Part shown: piece by piece, positions 47,470 to 58,000 of the stretch
Layout: each line of letters opens with the position of its first letter
Numbering within the stretch: position 1 is the first letter of the stretch
DNA from: Siphonodentalium dalli
Lineage: Eukaryota > Mollusca > Scaphopoda > Gadilida > Siphonodentaliidae
Assembly (NCBI GenBank): GCA_032622095.1
Contig: CP136066.1
Span: 192,626,816-192,690,815, forward strand
Length of the DNA: 64,000 bases
Direction: 5' to 3'
The notes under the pieces: model-generated
Told to the model about the DNA's origin: nothing
Databases searched by the model: none
What the model saw: the letters and a program-made list of their open reading frames with translations, nothing else
Program-made: the position numbers and the translations under genes

Positions 47470-48190
47470 TGGATGGCCTTATCAGATATGATATATTTTT
47501 AGCTCAATTTGACCAAGTCGAGTTTGAGCTATTGCCATGGATTGTCGTTGTGTGTTGTATTGACATATTTTTAAAAGTATGCGAATTCAATTGACCTCAT
47601 GAAGTGCGTGAACTGTCAACAATTTCCTTTGACACATTCAACAGGCCACATCTGATCATCATTAAACTTTATATGGATCTTCGGGGTGACCTCCAGATTT
47701 GTTAAAAATCATAGCTGAAAACATCCGTCTTGGATTTCAAATTTGAATCCATCGGCACACCCTGCAGCCCTCATTTATTGGAGAAATGTTTTGAAAATTT
47801 AGAGGCATGTTTAGGATCACATTGAGATGGGAGCTATGGAATTTGAATGATTTATGGTGAAAAACATGGCCAAATGCAGCCATTTTGGATGTTACTCTTT
47901 GCATGACTAAATCCTTTGGCGCACCCTTCAGACCACATCCTCATCCGATTGTCACCAAACTTCATTTGGATCTTCAGGGTGACTTCTAGATGGGAGCCAT
48001 CGATTATTTTCGAAATTTGTAGAAAAACATGGCTGCCTGCCACCATCTTTGATTTTACTCTTTGTATGACTAAATCCTTCAGCACACCTTACAGGCCACA
48101 TCCCTTATCTGATCTTCACCAAACTTCATATGAATCTTCGGGGTGAACTCTAGATGAGAGCCATCAATTTTTTCCAAAAAAATTACTTTT
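47470..48190. repeat. Diverged ~185-bp tandem-like repeat
   Basis: CACATC(T/C)GATC...CACCAAACTTCAT...GGATCTTC(G/A)GGGTGA recurs at about 47645, 47934 and 48101, with TTACTCTTTG(C/T)ATGACTAAATCC between. Open frames in it read on either strand and are repeat artefacts. The stretch 48191-48772 shows nothing supported. Confidence 0.6.
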
Positions 48191-48772
48191 AAAATGTATC
48201 CTCACCCCGATTCACAAACACGACGCTATAAGGAATGTGCATCACACATAGTGATTGCATACTTTTACATCATGATTTCAGCCTGTTTCTAAGCCCTCAG
48301 TCACTGGATATTCCCATTCGTGTTTCCTAGTTCACATACATGTAACACTATCAGGCTATATTTGTTTGAAATGCAGTCAATTTTCCTCATATTTAATTGG
48401 TATCATACAACTTCCAATTTTAAATCAATTTAACAGGATAACTATTTTGCTAACTACATTGTATTTCTACTATGGGTATACACATTTTCTAATCCATGAT
48501 AATGAAGTTTGAAATTTACACCCACTGTAGAACTTTATACCAACAGTAGGCTGTAAAGTTGAAATTTACAAAATAGGTGTTACACACAATAGCATAGGCA
48601 ATTATTACTCTTGCATGCCAAATAAACATACATGTACTTTTATTAATTTTATGGAATAAACCAGCCCTCATAATTGGCTATGGCAATCAGCAATGCCGAA
48701 GCAATTTGCAGAAACAAACTGGGCCACGGTGAAGGGTTGCCGTAGCAGATTGCCAAAGCCAAACAATCAGAA

Positions 48773-48924
48773 TTAACCCTTTTAGTGCCAAGTCCGATTT
48801 CTGTATCAACCCATATTTCCTTGATCATTTTTCAAATTTATTGATTATAATAATGTGATACATTGATGGAAAGAGCTCTACTATGGGTTGATACAAAAAT
48901 CGGACTTGGCACTGAAAGGGTTAA
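48773..48924. mobile_element. TTAACCCTTTCAGTGCCA MITE without hairpin core, copy 1
   Basis: The left end TTAACCCTTTTAGTGCCAAG continues GTCCGATTTCTGTATCAACC and mirrors almost perfectly to the right. The 152-bp element carries only AT-rich DNA inside. Its ends equal the left shell of the element at 35064, which has the core placed right after CAACCCATATA. It is thus an 'empty' version. Confidence 0.88.
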
Positions 48925-49240
48925 GAGGGCTGAAAAACGCACCCTGCTCAATGCTTATTCAAGCACGTTTTTTGAAAATTGATGTCTCGATAATGGAAGT
49001 CCATAACGTCTGCCAGTGCAAATAAAATACCAGATTATCGGTTCTCAAAGTTGCGGTCACAAGACAAACATCTTAGTATTCTTACAAGAACATGTGGAAT
49101 TGTTTTTATTACGTTGTTGCTCTTCTGGGCATTTGAATAATTTTTGCCTTTTTTATGAGAATTGATAACATGCTTCCACCCTCTACTTCTATTCCGTCCT
49201 GCTCTATTATTATTTTTGTCTGAAGATTGCACCCTCGACT

Positions 49241-49457
49241 TACAGTAATGCCCTAAATAATCAACTCCTTAACCACAGCAGAATTATTGGTAACTTTTCA
49301 GGATTTAGTCGGAAATATGGCTTGTTGCCATTCATTGGAAAGCTCTCACGGAGGGCTTTCCGATGAATGGCAACAAGCCATATTTCCGACTAAATACTGA
49401 AAAGTTACCCATAATTCTTCTGGGGTTAAGGAGTCAATTATTTAGGGCATTACTGTA
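49241..49457. mobile_element. TACAGTAATGCCC-family MITE (217 bp)
   Basis: Full-length fold-back copy, centre at CTCTCACGGAGGG, ends TACAGTAATGCCCTAAATAA and TTATTTAGGGCATTACTGTA. It lies in the intron 270 bp before the exon at 49727. Confidence 0.87.
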
Positions 49458-49726
49458 CATGTATATTCCACCCTGCACTTCTATTTGGTAAACGAGACCA
49501 TGTACATTACAAACAAGGAGAAGAAGTTTGGGGGTTGGGTGTGAATTCATATTTATTTTGAGCAAAGTTGAAAATAAAAATAAAAAATTAAATAAAATGA
49601 AAAGCCACCCGCCCGCCCCTATTTTTTTCTTGCATGTCACCAAAAATACAGGTATATATATTTGTTTGGCCTATACATTTATCCGAAATGTACAAATATT
49701 GATTATATTCCCTCTTTTCATTTCAG

Positions 49727-50346
49727 GTTATTACCCTGGAGGATACTATCAAGCTAGTGGTCCAGGATCGGGGCCAGCCACTGTCATTCAAGCAGGCGGA
49801 CCCCAGTCTGGACCGACTGCGGTTATTCAGTCAGGTGGACCTCAGTCTGTACCTACCGCCGTTATTCAGACAGGAATACCACAAACTGGACCTACTGCTG
49901 TGATCCAAACTAACTCTGAACCATGTCTCATCAGCCACCCAATTCCTGTTCCCCTTCCTATTTCTCATACAGAGGTCAAAGGTCATCATGCAGAGGTCAA
50001 AGTTCTCATAAACAATCCACATTCATCACACCCACTACTGAAGACTTCATCAGGTGTTCCTTCTCCTGACTTGTGTCTTGCCCCGGTTGGAATTACTAAC
50101 TGTTTTTCTGACGACGTGAAACAAATTTTAGAAAAGAAGATAAAAGTAGAATCGAAAGGTGATGAAGAAAGTCAAAAACTGAAGAAGAAAGATCGTCAGA
50201 AAAGTCAGAAGGAGAAAACTCCAGAGCAAGTGGAGATTGTCAGCAGCCCAACGCCACCGCCACCGTCGCCGCCACCAAAAATAACACCAAATAACCATCA
50301 GTGGAAAATGGATGGCGAACCATTCTATAAAAACGTCCTTGCTGTG
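49727..50346 (+). CDS. BAHD1: BAHD1-like protein, second confirmed coding exon (residues 621-827)
   Basis: The acceptor TTTCATTTCAG at 49726 and donor GTAAGA at 50347 frame 620 bases that join the previous exon through a split Gly codon and end in phase 0. The start is Tyr/Gly/Pro-rich, then four tandem 12-13-residue units (consensus GGPQSGPTAVIQ, residues 631-681, bases 49756-49908). Next come a mixed region, a Lys-rich charged stretch (KKIKVESKGDEESQKLKKKD) and a poly-Pro stretch (PTPPPPSPPPK). It ends with HQWKMDGEPFYKNVLAV, leading into the BAH region. The reading frame upstream of the acceptor is also open to 49528 but is AT-rich intron. Confidence 0.9.
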
Positions 50347-50367
50347 GTAAGATTTCAGTGTTACTCA

Positions 50368-50541
50368 TACAGTAATGCCCAAAGTAATTGACCCCTTAAC
50401 TACAGTAGAATTATGGGTAATTTTTCAGGATTTAGTCGGAAATATGGCTTGTTGCCATTCATCGGAAAGCTCTCGCTATCCTGAAAAATTACCCATAATT
50501 CTGCTGTAGTTAAGGGGTCAGTTACTTTGGGCATTACTGTA
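50368..50541. mobile_element. TACAGTAATGCCC-family MITE (174 bp), 22 bp after a splice donor
   Basis: TACAGTAATGCCCAAAGTAA mirrors TTACTTTGGGCATTACTGTA. One arm is shortened: the right arm resumes at TATCCTGAAAAATTACCC, so the GGAAATATGGCTTGTTGCC part is unpaired. Matched substitutions in both outer arms (AAAGTAATTGACC / GGTCAGTTACTTT) distinguish it from the other copies. Confidence 0.87.
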
Positions 50542-51102
50542 GCTTATTGAACCTTCAAATGATGATAATATTAAACATAAATATCAGCACTTATTAGAGA
50601 TGAGATACATTTATATTTATACAATATACCACAAAATAAGCTGTTCATGTTGATGTAGCCCTTCTCTGAACTTTCTTTATAGATACATGGGTATAAACTA
50701 ATCATTTTCAGTCCTTCCCAGGAGACAGACGTGATTGCACTCACACCCGTATGCACTCAGTTGAACTCAGTTTTCAATTCACAGGTGCTAAAATTTTATC
50801 TCGACCCTCTTGCTTATGGTGGCTGTAAACGTCGAATAAATGTTGGAACTATTTGAAAGTTTGTTTACTGTAGATCCTGTCCCGTCTCCATTGAATTATG
50901 GGCATGTGAAAGTGTAACTGGACATGTGTCTATCCCACAATGACATTTTGTTTCAGACAATCCAAACTTTTGATTATATTTTGACAGGTGTAATTGCACT
51001 CACGGGTACAATTATACCCGTCTTCTGAATTGCGGGAGCAAATAAGTGCTCTTGCTATGTTTTCCTCATGGGAAGGACTGAATTTTGAGTAAGTGAGACA
51101 AG

Positions 51103-51276
51103 TTAACCCTTTCATGATGGGAGCTGCACTGCTGCAGCATAAAAGACCCTGTGCCAGTGCATTCTCTTATATACGCGAGTCTCCCATAGGGGCGACTCAC
51201 ATACATGTATATAAGACAATACATTGGCACAGGGGTTTTTCAAAAATCCAGGAAGCTCCAGTCAACAAAAGGTTAA
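51103..51276 (+). mobile_element. TTAACCCTTTCATGATGGGA element with one hairpin core (shell E)
   Basis: TTAA ends. The left shell GGAGCTGCACTGCTGCAGCA leads to CCCTGTGCCAGTGCATTCTC and a diverged core (51149-51228), then GGCACAGGGG, TTTTTCAAAAATCCAGGAAG and GGTTAA. The right shell is not an exact mirror of the left beyond GGAGCT-type pairing. Between 50542 and 51102 nothing is supported. Confidence 0.75.
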
Positions 51277-51444
51277 CAGGCATTTCTGGCGCTAGTAAAT
51301 CAATTTTCCACAAACAGGGACATAAATTGATATTTGTAGGGTGTAAATTGAACTTCATCCATTGTTACTTCTCCCGACAGTCCACTTCTCCCTAATAAAC
51401 AAACAGGGAGAAGTGACTTCTCCCAATTTGATACCTCTAGACTG

Positions 51445-52751
51445 TAGAGCTGAAACAGTTTGACGGTTAACCGGTTAGCATCCGGTTAGCGACGTAACCG
51501 GTTAGAAAAAAATGAACCGGACGTAACCGCATCCCGTTGTCAGTTGAATGTGAACGTGAATAATCCTCAAAATATTAGGTTAAATGGTGCAAAACTAATA
51601 CTAAATCCTGTGTCACCGATAGTAGAGTGCAATGTAAGCATTAATTGGTATACGCGGTAGTATCAGATACTTAGTAGCAATTCTCGAACTGTCTGGAATT
51701 GTCGGCGACCTTCAATCAATTCCGACCTTTTGAAGTTTTCTCTGATCTTCCGACAAAAGCACGTGTGTAGTCACTGTGTATCAAGTCTGAATGCACGCAA
51801 GGAAGTGACAACGTAAAAGTGGTGTTGTGTGGCAATGCGTGCTTTTGTATATGCTGCACGAAGCAACATGGATTCAAATTGGAATCACACCACGACATAC
51901 TAAAACAGTTTTACAGTGGGATTTATAAAAACTATGCAAGTCGACAAAGTTTGATGATTGAGATCAGCTGCACAATGTCTTCACTCTTACCGTTTCCTCC
52001 CTGTTGTGATCTAATATGATCAATTCAATTGATTGACTAAACAGACATCGTAGTTGAAGCAACCCAAAACCTCTTTAACTTCTTCAATGATCTTCCCTTA
52101 TATCAAGGAAATTGATGATCCATGCTACTCTGTAACTGGTTGGGACTAATTGACACTCAATTTGGCAGTAATTTCTATATGTTAAAACCGAAACCGAGGT
52201 TTTTTTTACCAAAAAAAACGAAACGTAAATTCTATAACCTTCCAACACTAGTGTCCGCGATCATGATACCGACGAATAGCTCGAATACTGAATAGGACTG
52301 CGAGTCTGACCTAACTGACCTTCCTTTTTGTTCTATAGTTATTACTTTCTTGTCTTTATATATAATTCATTGGAGGATATACCAATGATAATGATATATT
52401 ACAGATCTTTAATATATAGTTTTGTTACTTGTTTTACCAATACCCATACTATTGTTACTCGTTTTACAAATGCCCAAACATATGCTGATCACAAATTTCA
52501 CTTTGCTCATTCCCCATCACGAGAGCCAGCAAAAGAACAGTGAATGCGTGTTTTTGAATATCGTTAAATGCCGTGAATAAGGTCTTTATTTCAGCTACTA
52601 TTTCTCACCTAGGTTTGTCCCTGGAGCATGGCATATTGTCAACATAATTAGTGTGAGAGAAGTCCGCTAGAAATTAGCGGTTAACCGGTTGAAATCCGGC
52701 TAACCACCATGGTTAACCGGTTAGAAGAATGGGTCAACCGTTTCAGCTCTA
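51445..52751. mobile_element. Non-autonomous hAT element with GGTTAACCGGTT ends
   Basis: TAGAGCTGAAACAGTTTGAC and its mirror GGGTCAACCGTTTCAGCTCTA are flanked by a perfect 8-bp duplication, CTAGACTG (51437-51444 and 52752-52759). Each end has repeated GGTTAACCGGTTAG motifs. No complete transposase; the short plus-strand frame at 51819-52019 is probably a degraded remnant. Internal DNA at 51886-52010 resembles 25849-25990 in the hAT element at 25015. Confidence 0.9.
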
Positions 52752-52826
52752 CTAGACTGGTCCCTGATGAGAGGGTCCACTTCAAATGCCTTGAGTCCCT
52801 TTAAATTGTAGGGATGTCAAAATGTA

Positions 52827-53335
52827 TTAAAGATACTCAATCCAATCAGACGGTCCCCATATCATCAAGTTACAAGAACAACATTTCTTCAAAATACATT
52901 TTAGTTATCAGAATCGATTAATTACATAAATTAATGCTAACCACTGTCAGCTATGGTATAAAATTTCCAAAACGTGTTATTTATCAACATGTTGTTCAAC
53001 GAAATATGACCATATTATCACTTGATTATCACGAAATTTGGCTGTAATACCACTTGATTTTAGAGTTATACATCTTCATCCGCAATTTGGTAGGTTTGGC
53101 GAATATTTGCCAGGTACGTGTACTAGTACATATTTCGAGAAATAACAGATTTCAATACTTTTTAGTGGGCCACTAATATAAGTATCGATTGTGAAAAATA
53201 ATAGATTATAAAAATCGATATCTGATCACTTCTGAGCTTTGATGAGTGGGTTCCTCGACTCGATCAGATATATTTTATGCCCGAAGGCAAAGAAATAGTA
53301 ATTTAGGGGTGTTGAATTGGATAATGCATCTTTAA
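52827..53335. mobile_element. TTAAAGGTACT-family TTAA element, copy 3
   Basis: Starts TTAAAGATACTCAATCCAAT and ends GGATAATGCATCTTTAA, with the family's internal phrases in order (GCTAACCACTGTCAGCTATG, AACATGTTGTTCAACGAAAT, GGTTCCTCGACTCGATCAG). It ends 35 bp before the first base of the next BAHD1-like exon. Confidence 0.78.
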
Positions 53336-53370
53336 GTTCATGTTATATGGCTTGTGTTTGATCTCTCTAG

Positions 53371-53533
53371 GATGGAGGGCCGTCAGTACGACAGAAGTGC
53401 TACAAATCAATATCTCACTGTGATGGCGATACCATTAATGAACGAGACTGTGTGCTGCTGAGGTCCGGACCAAGGAAGAAGGACATCCCATTTGTTGCCA
53501 AAGTCAGTGCATTCTGGGAAAATGAAGAGGATG
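53371..53533 (+). CDS. BAHD1: BAHD1-like protein, third confirmed coding exon (residues 828-881, BAH start)
   Basis: The acceptor GATCTCTCTAG ends at 53370 and the donor GTTAGT begins at 53534. The exon enters in phase 0 and leaves one base. It encodes KCYKSISHCDGDTINERDCV and then LLRSGPRKKDIPFVAKVSAFWENEEDG. This is the opening of the BAH fold: the first strand carrying the VLLRSGP motif, then VAKVSAFWE. Vertebrate BAHD1 has the same order (VLLKSGPRK, VAKISALWE). BAH domains bind nucleosomes or modified histone tails; the BAHD1 BAH recognises H3K27me3 in vertebrates. Confidence 0.93.
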
Positions 53534-53719
53534 GTTAGTAGCTATTATTTTGATTGAAATGTCTATATTTATGACTCCTTTGATATATCCATGTGCAGCT
53601 ATTAAATTAAGTTGTGATGTCACTATACACATAACTCTATGACATCTGTCTGCAGTTTTGAATGGCCCCACAGACCTGTGCATGCAAGGCCAGATCTTGT
53701 CACACTAACATATACATGC

Positions 53720-53822
53720 TTAAGGCCAATATAGAAGACGATGCGAGCGTCGCGATTTCGGCATAAAAATATTCTAGTTGAAATAGTAATTTGCGAGCGT
53801 TAATTCGGATTGAGTACCTTTA
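53720..53822. mobile_element. Short TTAAAGGTACT-family fragment
   Basis: A 103-bp piece between TTAA at 53720 and GATTGAGTACCTTTAA at 53819-53822. Only the right end matches the family consensus. Confidence 0.5.
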
Positions 53823-54065
53823 ACAACCTAAACCTTTTTAAAATAGGGAAAATAGGACTGTACAGGATTCTAAAATATTACTATTTCACCATTATGGGTG
53901 TAACGATACACATGGTCATGATACGATACAAATCACAATACATGATCATTGATACGATACATATCACGATTCACTAAATTATTTATCTCAAATGATTCAC
54001 CACCTGAATTATTAGAACAAACTGGTATATAACTGGAGATAGAGTTAACTTTAACTAAAATGCAC

Positions 54066-54455
54066 TTAACCCTTTACCCAACAAACCGGCCAAAACCGGC
54101 CAAATAAAGCTTCAACAGCCTAAAATATCTTCGGTCTGTCTCAATAGAACCATACAAATATGGATATCATTGGAACCGGCTCATTGACCACATTGTGATG
54201 ATTACAGTTATGCCCTGTGCCAATGCATTCTCTTATATATGCGAGTCGACCATAGGTCGCCTCGCATATATAAGAGAATGCATTGGCCTAAAAAAAATCT
54301 TTTTTTACCATTTTTTCTTACATTCTTTAACAATTTTTTAATTTTTAATGGGTTAAGCCAATGCATTCTCTTATATATGCGAGGCGACCTATGGTCGACT
54401 CGCATATATAAGAGAATGCATTGGCACAGGGCCGTTCTGTTGGGTAAAGGGTTAA
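54066..54455 (+). mobile_element. TTAACCCTTTACCCAACA element with two hairpin cores, copy 2
   Basis: Nearly identical to 38677-39053: same shell with CCGGCCAAAACCGGCC, two facing cores (54217-54286 and 54357-54425) and GGGCCGTTCTGTTGGGTAAA at the right. The long open frames here (RVDHRSPRIYKRMHW) are translations of the hairpins. Confidence 0.9.
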
Positions 54456-55006
54456 TAGTCAAATACATATAATGGACATGTAAACTTGAAAGAACTTGCA
54501 GGTTTTTTTGCTCTTATGTACATGCCCATCTTCATAAATTATTTGATTCCCTGTATCGCGACGTTACAAAACTCGTATCACTTGAAAGTTGATGGTTATT
54601 CACGATGAAACGTTACACACCTAGTTACCATAGTATTAAAATCGTGATGATCACTTGAACATATAAAAGATATCCATAAATTGTTCTCATCTGTGTAACT
54701 TGAACTGAATAGGAAGTATCTACTTCAAACTGTTATTAGGCTCACAGTATTCATCTGTTTATCATAATAGGAAGTTAGTATGTTTCATACTTTAAATTAA
54801 CTCTGTGCTAACTGAATGCTTCCTGTTTAGTGGTTACCACAACCATAACTCCATGAATAATTTCCGATAATGACTATTCTGACTTATTCATATCTTCTCA
54901 GTGTGGTTTTTCATACAACAATACGATGTGTTAGTCAGCATTAGCTGTTATCCGAAATTAGTCAAAAGTTATATGATTCAAATGGGCCTGTCTGTTGTAG
55001 ATGCTT
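54456..55006. other. BAHD1-like intron, no gene seen
   Basis: AT-rich intron sequence without supported exon, repeat end or RNA. Confidence 0.5.
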
Positions 55007-55640
55007 TTAACTCTTTTACTGCCAATCTCGTATAAATGCGAGTTACCCAGAAACTGCCAATAGCATATTTATGCGAATTTATGCTACTACTGAAGTTTTA
55101 TAAGTACAGTCCAAGTAATAATATATCGTTTACAAATTCACTTTTGGTGGGATGCGATCAATAGATGTATATTTATTTACTATCGTATAATACTGCTGTA
55201 TATTTTCATAAGGGTTCGCGTTATTAAATTTGGAACCGAAAGGCGACACCGTCTAATTCAGTTCTTTTAGTATCACATTGGGGAATCACGTGGTATCGAT
55301 TTGATGAGTATCACATATTCAAAATGGCCGAGGTGATGGAAAACGCAACCAGAAATGAGGAAAAGGGTAATAAACTAGGATATGACATCAAACATAAATT
55401 AAAGCAAATCCAAGATGACCACCACCCCTATGACGACCCCTATGACCTTGAATGGGTTTCCACAGCGGCTGGTGATAGGTCATTACCATATATACCCACA
55501 TGTGAAGATTCAACTAAATACATCAATAATTACCCGATCGTCATTGCATTACTCATAAATATCTAAAATACTTGTATTTACATGTACATCCAGAATGCTT
55601 GGCACTGGGGTGTGGGGTGGGGTGGCAGCAAAAGAGTTAA
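55007..55640 (+). mobile_element. TTAACTCTTTTACTGCCA TTAA element carrying a short ORF
   Basis: TTAACTCTTTTACTGCCA at the left mirrors TGGCAGCAAAAGAGTTAA at the right with TTAA at both tips, a piggyBac-like layout. The 634-bp interior includes a plus-strand frame (55324-55566). The tip matches the TTAACYCTTT start of the other shells. Confidence 0.75.
55324..55566 (+). CDS. Short open frame inside a TTAA element
   Basis: AAAATGGCCGAGG is a good start context. The 80 residues begin MAEVMENATRNEEKGNKLGY and include an acidic, Asp/His-rich stretch (QIQDDHHPYDDPYDLEWVS). It lies wholly inside the TTAA element at 55007-55640. Acidic N-terminal regions are common in piggyBac-type transposases, so this could be a leftover transposase start, but no catalytic region is present and I do not recognise the sequence itself. 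Confidence 0.3.
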   Translation: MAEVMENATRNEEKGNKLGYDIKHKLKQIQDDHHPYDDPYDLEWVSTAAGDRSLPYIPTCEDSTKYINNYPIVIALLINI

Positions 55641-55677
55641 TTCCATAAGACAATAAAACACACATTTACCTCCATGA

Positions 55678-56138
55678 TTTATAGGTACTCAATCCGATTA
55701 GACGCTCCTAAATTACTATTTCTTTGGTGGGGGGGGGGCTAAAAAATATTTGATTCGAGTCGAGGAACCCACCCATCAGGGCTCAAAGTGATCAGATATT
55801 GATCTTTGAAGTTTCTTATTTCTCGAGACGTGTAATAATATGTGGCCCAGAAACATGTGGTCAAACAGGGTCTCGGACAAAATTGCGGCTGAAGATGGAT
55901 AACTCTAATATCAAGTAGTAATATGGTCAAATGTTGTGATATCTTAGTGATAATATGGCCCTATTGTGTTGAACAAAATGTTGATAAATAACAAGTTTTG
56001 GGAAATTTGATACCATAGTGGTTAGCATTATTTTGTTGCAATAAATCGATTCTGATAACTAAAGCGTATTTGAAGAAATGTTGTTGTTGATGTTTCTTGA
56101 TGGTATGGGGACCATCTGATCAGATTGTGCACCTTTAA
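55678..56138. mobile_element. TTAAAGGTACT-family TTAA element, copy 4
   Basis: GGTACTCAATCCGATTAGAC at the left, G-run at 55726-55738, TTGATTCGAGTCGAGGAACC, and a right end CAGATTGTGCACCTTTAA. It is in the opposite orientation to 52827-53335 and the same orientation as 22140-22594. Confidence 0.75.
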
Positions 56139-56193
56139 CAACAAAAAACAAGTATTATCTCATCACTGTGGGTGTAATAGTGACAGGCCTGAC

Positions 56194-56300
56194 AATATGG
56201 TGCCGGACATTTGCTGAGGTTATGCTAAACCGCTGTGAGGGGTAGCGTCAGTAATTTCACCCTTTGGGGACCTCATTCTGTTAATATCCGGCACCATATT
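56194..56300. mobile_element. Short AGAGGGTGAATTT-family fold-back element
   Basis: AATATGGTGCCGGACAT is mirrored by ATCCGGCACCATATT. The inside keeps only a decayed CACCCTTTGGGGACCTCATT arm. Confidence 0.6.
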
Positions 56301-56755
56301 TTCAGACATGTATAGTTATTTTGGGAGCGATCTCTCTGCTTGTCACAGTACCAGAAAGATATAAAATTATAAGAAAATGTATCCATAACGAGAGTCTTCA
56401 GGCCAATATAGGCTCCTGCGAACATTCAAGATGTGAAATAGCCCAAAGGTTTGATTTGATTCGAAATAATTGCCATGAATCAATATATTTTCAGTCCCTC
56501 CCGCACCGGGAGACTGTTGCGACTGTCTAAATTTGAGGTTCGTTTCGACTAAAAATCATGATTCTCCAGAGTCTAGTCTGAAAACATTAGGCAAATCATT
56601 TGATAAAAGTAACTACACATGTACTAAAAGTAACTACACATGTACTAAAAGTCCATATGACAGCAAAGACAATCATTTCAATAGCTTAGTTTGACAAGCT
56701 GAAGTATCTGTAGTCTTCCTTATTTTCAGTTTTTACATTCTCATGTTCTGGTTAT

Positions 56756-56914
56756 TTAACCCTTTCAGTGCCAAGTCCGATTTTTGTATCAACCCATATT
56801 TCCTTGATCATTTTTTCAAATTTATTGATTATAATAATGTGATACATTGATGGAAAGAGCTCTTAGAGAAATATGGGTTGATACAAAAATCGGACTTGGC
56901 ACTGAAAGGGTTAA
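56756..56914. mobile_element. TTAACCCTTTCAGTGCCA MITE without hairpin core, copy 2
   Basis: TTAACCCTTTCAGTGCCAAG mirrored at the right; same interior as 48773-48924 (CTTGATCATTTTTTCAAATT, TGATGGAAAGAGCTC) with a small length difference. TTAA flanks. Confidence 0.88.
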
Positions 56915-56964
56915 AAGGCACAGATGGCCTTCGCGGTGGGTATGATGTTAAAATATCACACCCA

Positions 56965-57241
56965 TTAAAACTGCCATAAACAGAAAGAATATTAAAATAT
57001 AGTTGTATTTTGTTCTTATGCCAATCATAAATATCGTGTAAATAGTGTGTTATTATCAAGTTCATATGCTTTGTTATGTAAACAAAAGCCAGGTTATGTA
57101 ACGTTTTTGGCTTTTGTTTACATAACAAAGCGTACGAACTTGAAAATAACTTACAATTTATGCTATACAATGTATCTGTGATTGGTATAAGAAAAAAATC
57201 TGTCTATATTTCAATATTCTTACTGTTTATGGCAGTTTTAA
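56965..57241. mobile_element. Long-armed fold-back element with TTAAAACTGCC ends
   Basis: TTAAAACTGCCATAAACAG at the left mirrors CTGTTTATGGCAGTTTTAA. Inner arms pair ATGCTTTGTTATGTAAAC with GTTTACATAACAAAG, so most of the 277 bp can form one hairpin. The right TTAA is also the left TTAA of the next element. Confidence 0.82.
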
Positions 57242-57637
57242 CCCTTTACCCAACAGAACGGCCCTGTGCCAATGCATTCTCTTATATATGCGAGTCGACC
57301 ATAGGTCGCCTCGCATATATAAGAGAATGCATTGGCTTAACACATTAATAATTATAAAATTGTTAAAGAATGTAAGAAAAAATGGTAAAAAGTGTTTAAA
57401 ATTTTTTTTTTTTAGGCCAATGCATTCTCTTATATATGCGAGGCGACTTATGGTCGACTCGCATATATAAGAGAATGCATTGGTACAGGGCATAACTGTA
57501 ACTATCACAATGTGGCCAAGGAGCCGGTTCCAATGATATCCATATTTGTATGGTTCTATTGAGACAGACCCAAGATATTTTAGGCTGTTGAAGCTTTATT
57601 TGGCCAGTTTTGGCCGGTTTGTTGGGTAAAGGGTTAA
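57238..57637 (-). mobile_element. TTAACCCTTTACCCAACA element with two hairpin cores, copy 3
   Basis: Reverse orientation of 38677 and 54066: TTAACCCTTTACCCAACAGA at the left, cores at 57264-57333 and 57416-57482, and TGGCCGGTTTGTTGGGTAAA at the right. It ends 195 bp before a BAHD1-like exon. Confidence 0.9.
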
Positions 57638-57831
57638 GGGATGTGATCATTTTGACAGCAATACCCATCATGAAGGCCGTCCATGCCTTTGAAACATCTA
57701 GATAGAGAGCTTATGTTTTAGTCGTCCATAAAAACCTATCACAGCAGTATTGATTTGTCATTATTGTACTCACAATCACCAGAAAGTTACTCAGCAACTT
57801 ATTCTAAAGTAACATTTATTTCTGTTCTTAG

Positions 57832-58000
57832 GAGAATTGATGTTCAGTCTGCTGTGGTATTATCGGCCTGAACACACAGAGGGAGAACGGAAACCAGCTC
57901 ACATTGAATGTGAACTATACGCATCAAAACACCGAGATGAGAACAGCGTGGCATGCATCGAGGATAAATGCTATGTCCTTACATATAACGAGTACTGCCG
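57832..58000 (+). CDS. BAHD1: BAHD1-like protein, fourth confirmed coding exon (residues 882-937, BAH core)
   Basis: Acceptor TTCTTAG at 57831, donor GTAAGT at 58001. It completes a Gly codon from the previous exon and leaves two bases of an Arg codon. It encodes [20 protein letters not shown] and then [27 protein letters not shown]. These are the most diagnostic BAHD1 segments: vertebrate BAHD1 has LLWYYRPEH and [21 protein letters not shown]. In BAH domains such as this the aromatic residues of the WYYRPEH segment help form the ligand pocket. Confidence 0.95.

Noticed and set aside
49528-49726. Upstream extension of the second BAHD1 coding exon as an independent start
   Set aside because: The extension is AT-rich, lies before a strong acceptor, and splicing at 49727 gives an exact in-phase join to the previous exon.
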